Below, piece after piece: positions 63,877-64,000 of a DNA stretch of 64,000 nucleotides; position 1 is the first letter of the stretch, and every line of letters starts with the position of its first letter. Source of the DNA: Liolophura sinensis (Eukaryota; Mollusca; Polyplacophora; Chitonida; Chitonidae); assembly GCF_032854445.1 (NCBI RefSeq), contig NW_027018108.1, positions 1-64,000 on the forward strand. The letters are read 5' to 3'. Under the pieces are notes generated by a model. That model had not been told where the DNA came from. It saw only the letters and a program-made list of their open reading frames with translations, and ran no database searches. Made by a program: the position numbers and the translations under genes.

Positions 63877-64000
63877 ATGATGTCAAGATCACGTGCCCAG
63901 CAACGGCTCTTACTCCATGGAAACCAAGAAAATTTGCAATTTTTCAACAGCTGGAGATGCCTGGCCCAATTGCGCATCCTTTGGCACCTTATTGATGTGG
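63877..64000. repeat. Partial monomer at right edge
   Basis: This is the first 124 bases of copy M117, cut by the window end. The array evidently continues past the window. It shows one small change, CCAAGAAAAT for CCAAGGAAAT. Confidence 0.92.

Larger units (their letters stand above)
1..64000. repeat. Satellite DNA array, ~550-bp unit, about 116.4 head-to-tail copies
   Basis: The same unit recurs without interruption and always on the same strand. Phased on ATGATGTCAAGATCACGTG, the copies start at 94, 646, 1196, 1746, 2294, 2840, 3391, 3941 and then almost exactly every 549-551 bases to 63877. Most copies differ from each other at only a few positions. Recurrent substitutions define subtypes: ACCAAGG or ACCATAG, GCGGATTG, GCGGGTTG or GCGGACTG, T7, T8 or T9, ATATA or ACATA, TTAGC or TTCGC, GTGG or GTAG. 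One period (550 = 3 x 183 + 1) shifts the reading frame, and stops occur in all frames within a copy, so coding is not supported. The structure is that of a eukaryotic satellite. I do not recognise the family and cannot say whether it is centromeric, pericentromeric or subtelomeric. Confidence 0.98.

Noticed and set aside
94-63977. Hundreds of recurring ORFs of 61-117 codons on both strands
   Set aside because: They are the same few frames recurring every 550 bp, overlap one another on both strands, use arbitrary starts and are broken by single-base variants. The period is not a multiple of 3, and no recognisable protein domain or codon constraint is visible. The longest (2050-2403, minus) exists only because of local indels.
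1-64000. CRISPR array
   Set aside because: The repeat is 550 bp with no short conserved repeat separated by unique spacers, and no cas-like gene is present.
1-64000. rDNA or tRNA gene cluster
   Set aside because: I see no rRNA-like conserved blocks. The nearest thing to a Pol III A box (TGGCCCAATTG) is imperfect, and there is no matching B box.
1-64000. Inverted or palindromic array organisation
   Set aside because: The landmark ATGATGTCAAG and all subtype markers are in the same orientation from start to end; no strand switch was seen.

Overview
The whole window is one satellite DNA array. A unit of about 550 bp is repeated head to tail from the first base to the last, always in the same orientation. 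Nothing else interrupts it: I see no unique sequence, transposon insertion, inversion, gene, tRNA or rRNA. I phased the copies on a conserved landmark (ATGATGTCAAGATCACGTG). This gives 117 starts, from 94 to 63877, so there are 116 complete copies (called M1 to M116 here), a 93-base partial copy at the left edge and a 124-base partial copy at the right edge. The mean period is 549.85 bp. A clean reference copy (M10, 5041-5590) has 225 G+C in 550 bases, or 40.9 percent. Because 550 is not a multiple of 3, every reading frame rotates from copy to copy, and no open frame exceeds about 117 codons. I treat all apparent ORFs as non-coding shadows.

Long homogeneous arrays of this kind are typical of eukaryotic heterochromatin (centromeric, pericentromeric or subtelomeric). 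The window has no flanking gene, so it does not tell me which eukaryote or which chromosome region this is. I do not recognise the repeat family.

Layout. 1-3390: copies with many single-base indels and a visible two-copy (1.1 kb) alternation. 3391-9988: regular 550-bp copies with left-end variants. 9989-16589: a mixed block, part of which recurs about 45.6 kb further right. 16590-31984: copies rich in the ACCATAGAA variant, with a five-copy block duplicated seven copies apart. 31985-34183: transitional copies. 34184-49028: a block (34184-38582) and its copy (42981-49028) that carries three extra monomers, plus a five-copy higher-order repeat (38583-44080). 48480-55078: a six-copy, 3.3-kb higher-order repeat present twice. 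55079-62226: mosaic copies, again with scattered indels, partly matching 11.1-14.9 kb. 62227-64000: ordinary copies running off the window.

The main biology here is array evolution: nested duplication of multi-copy blocks, mosaic monomers and regional variant domains, as expected from unequal exchange and gene conversion. Three sequence features inside the unit merit testing: a perfect ATCACGTG (E-box, also the yeast CDEI consensus), a 12-bp palindrome, and a 111-bp open segment bounded by splice-site-like signals. I found no convincing new gene system. All similarity statements were made by eye, not by alignment.
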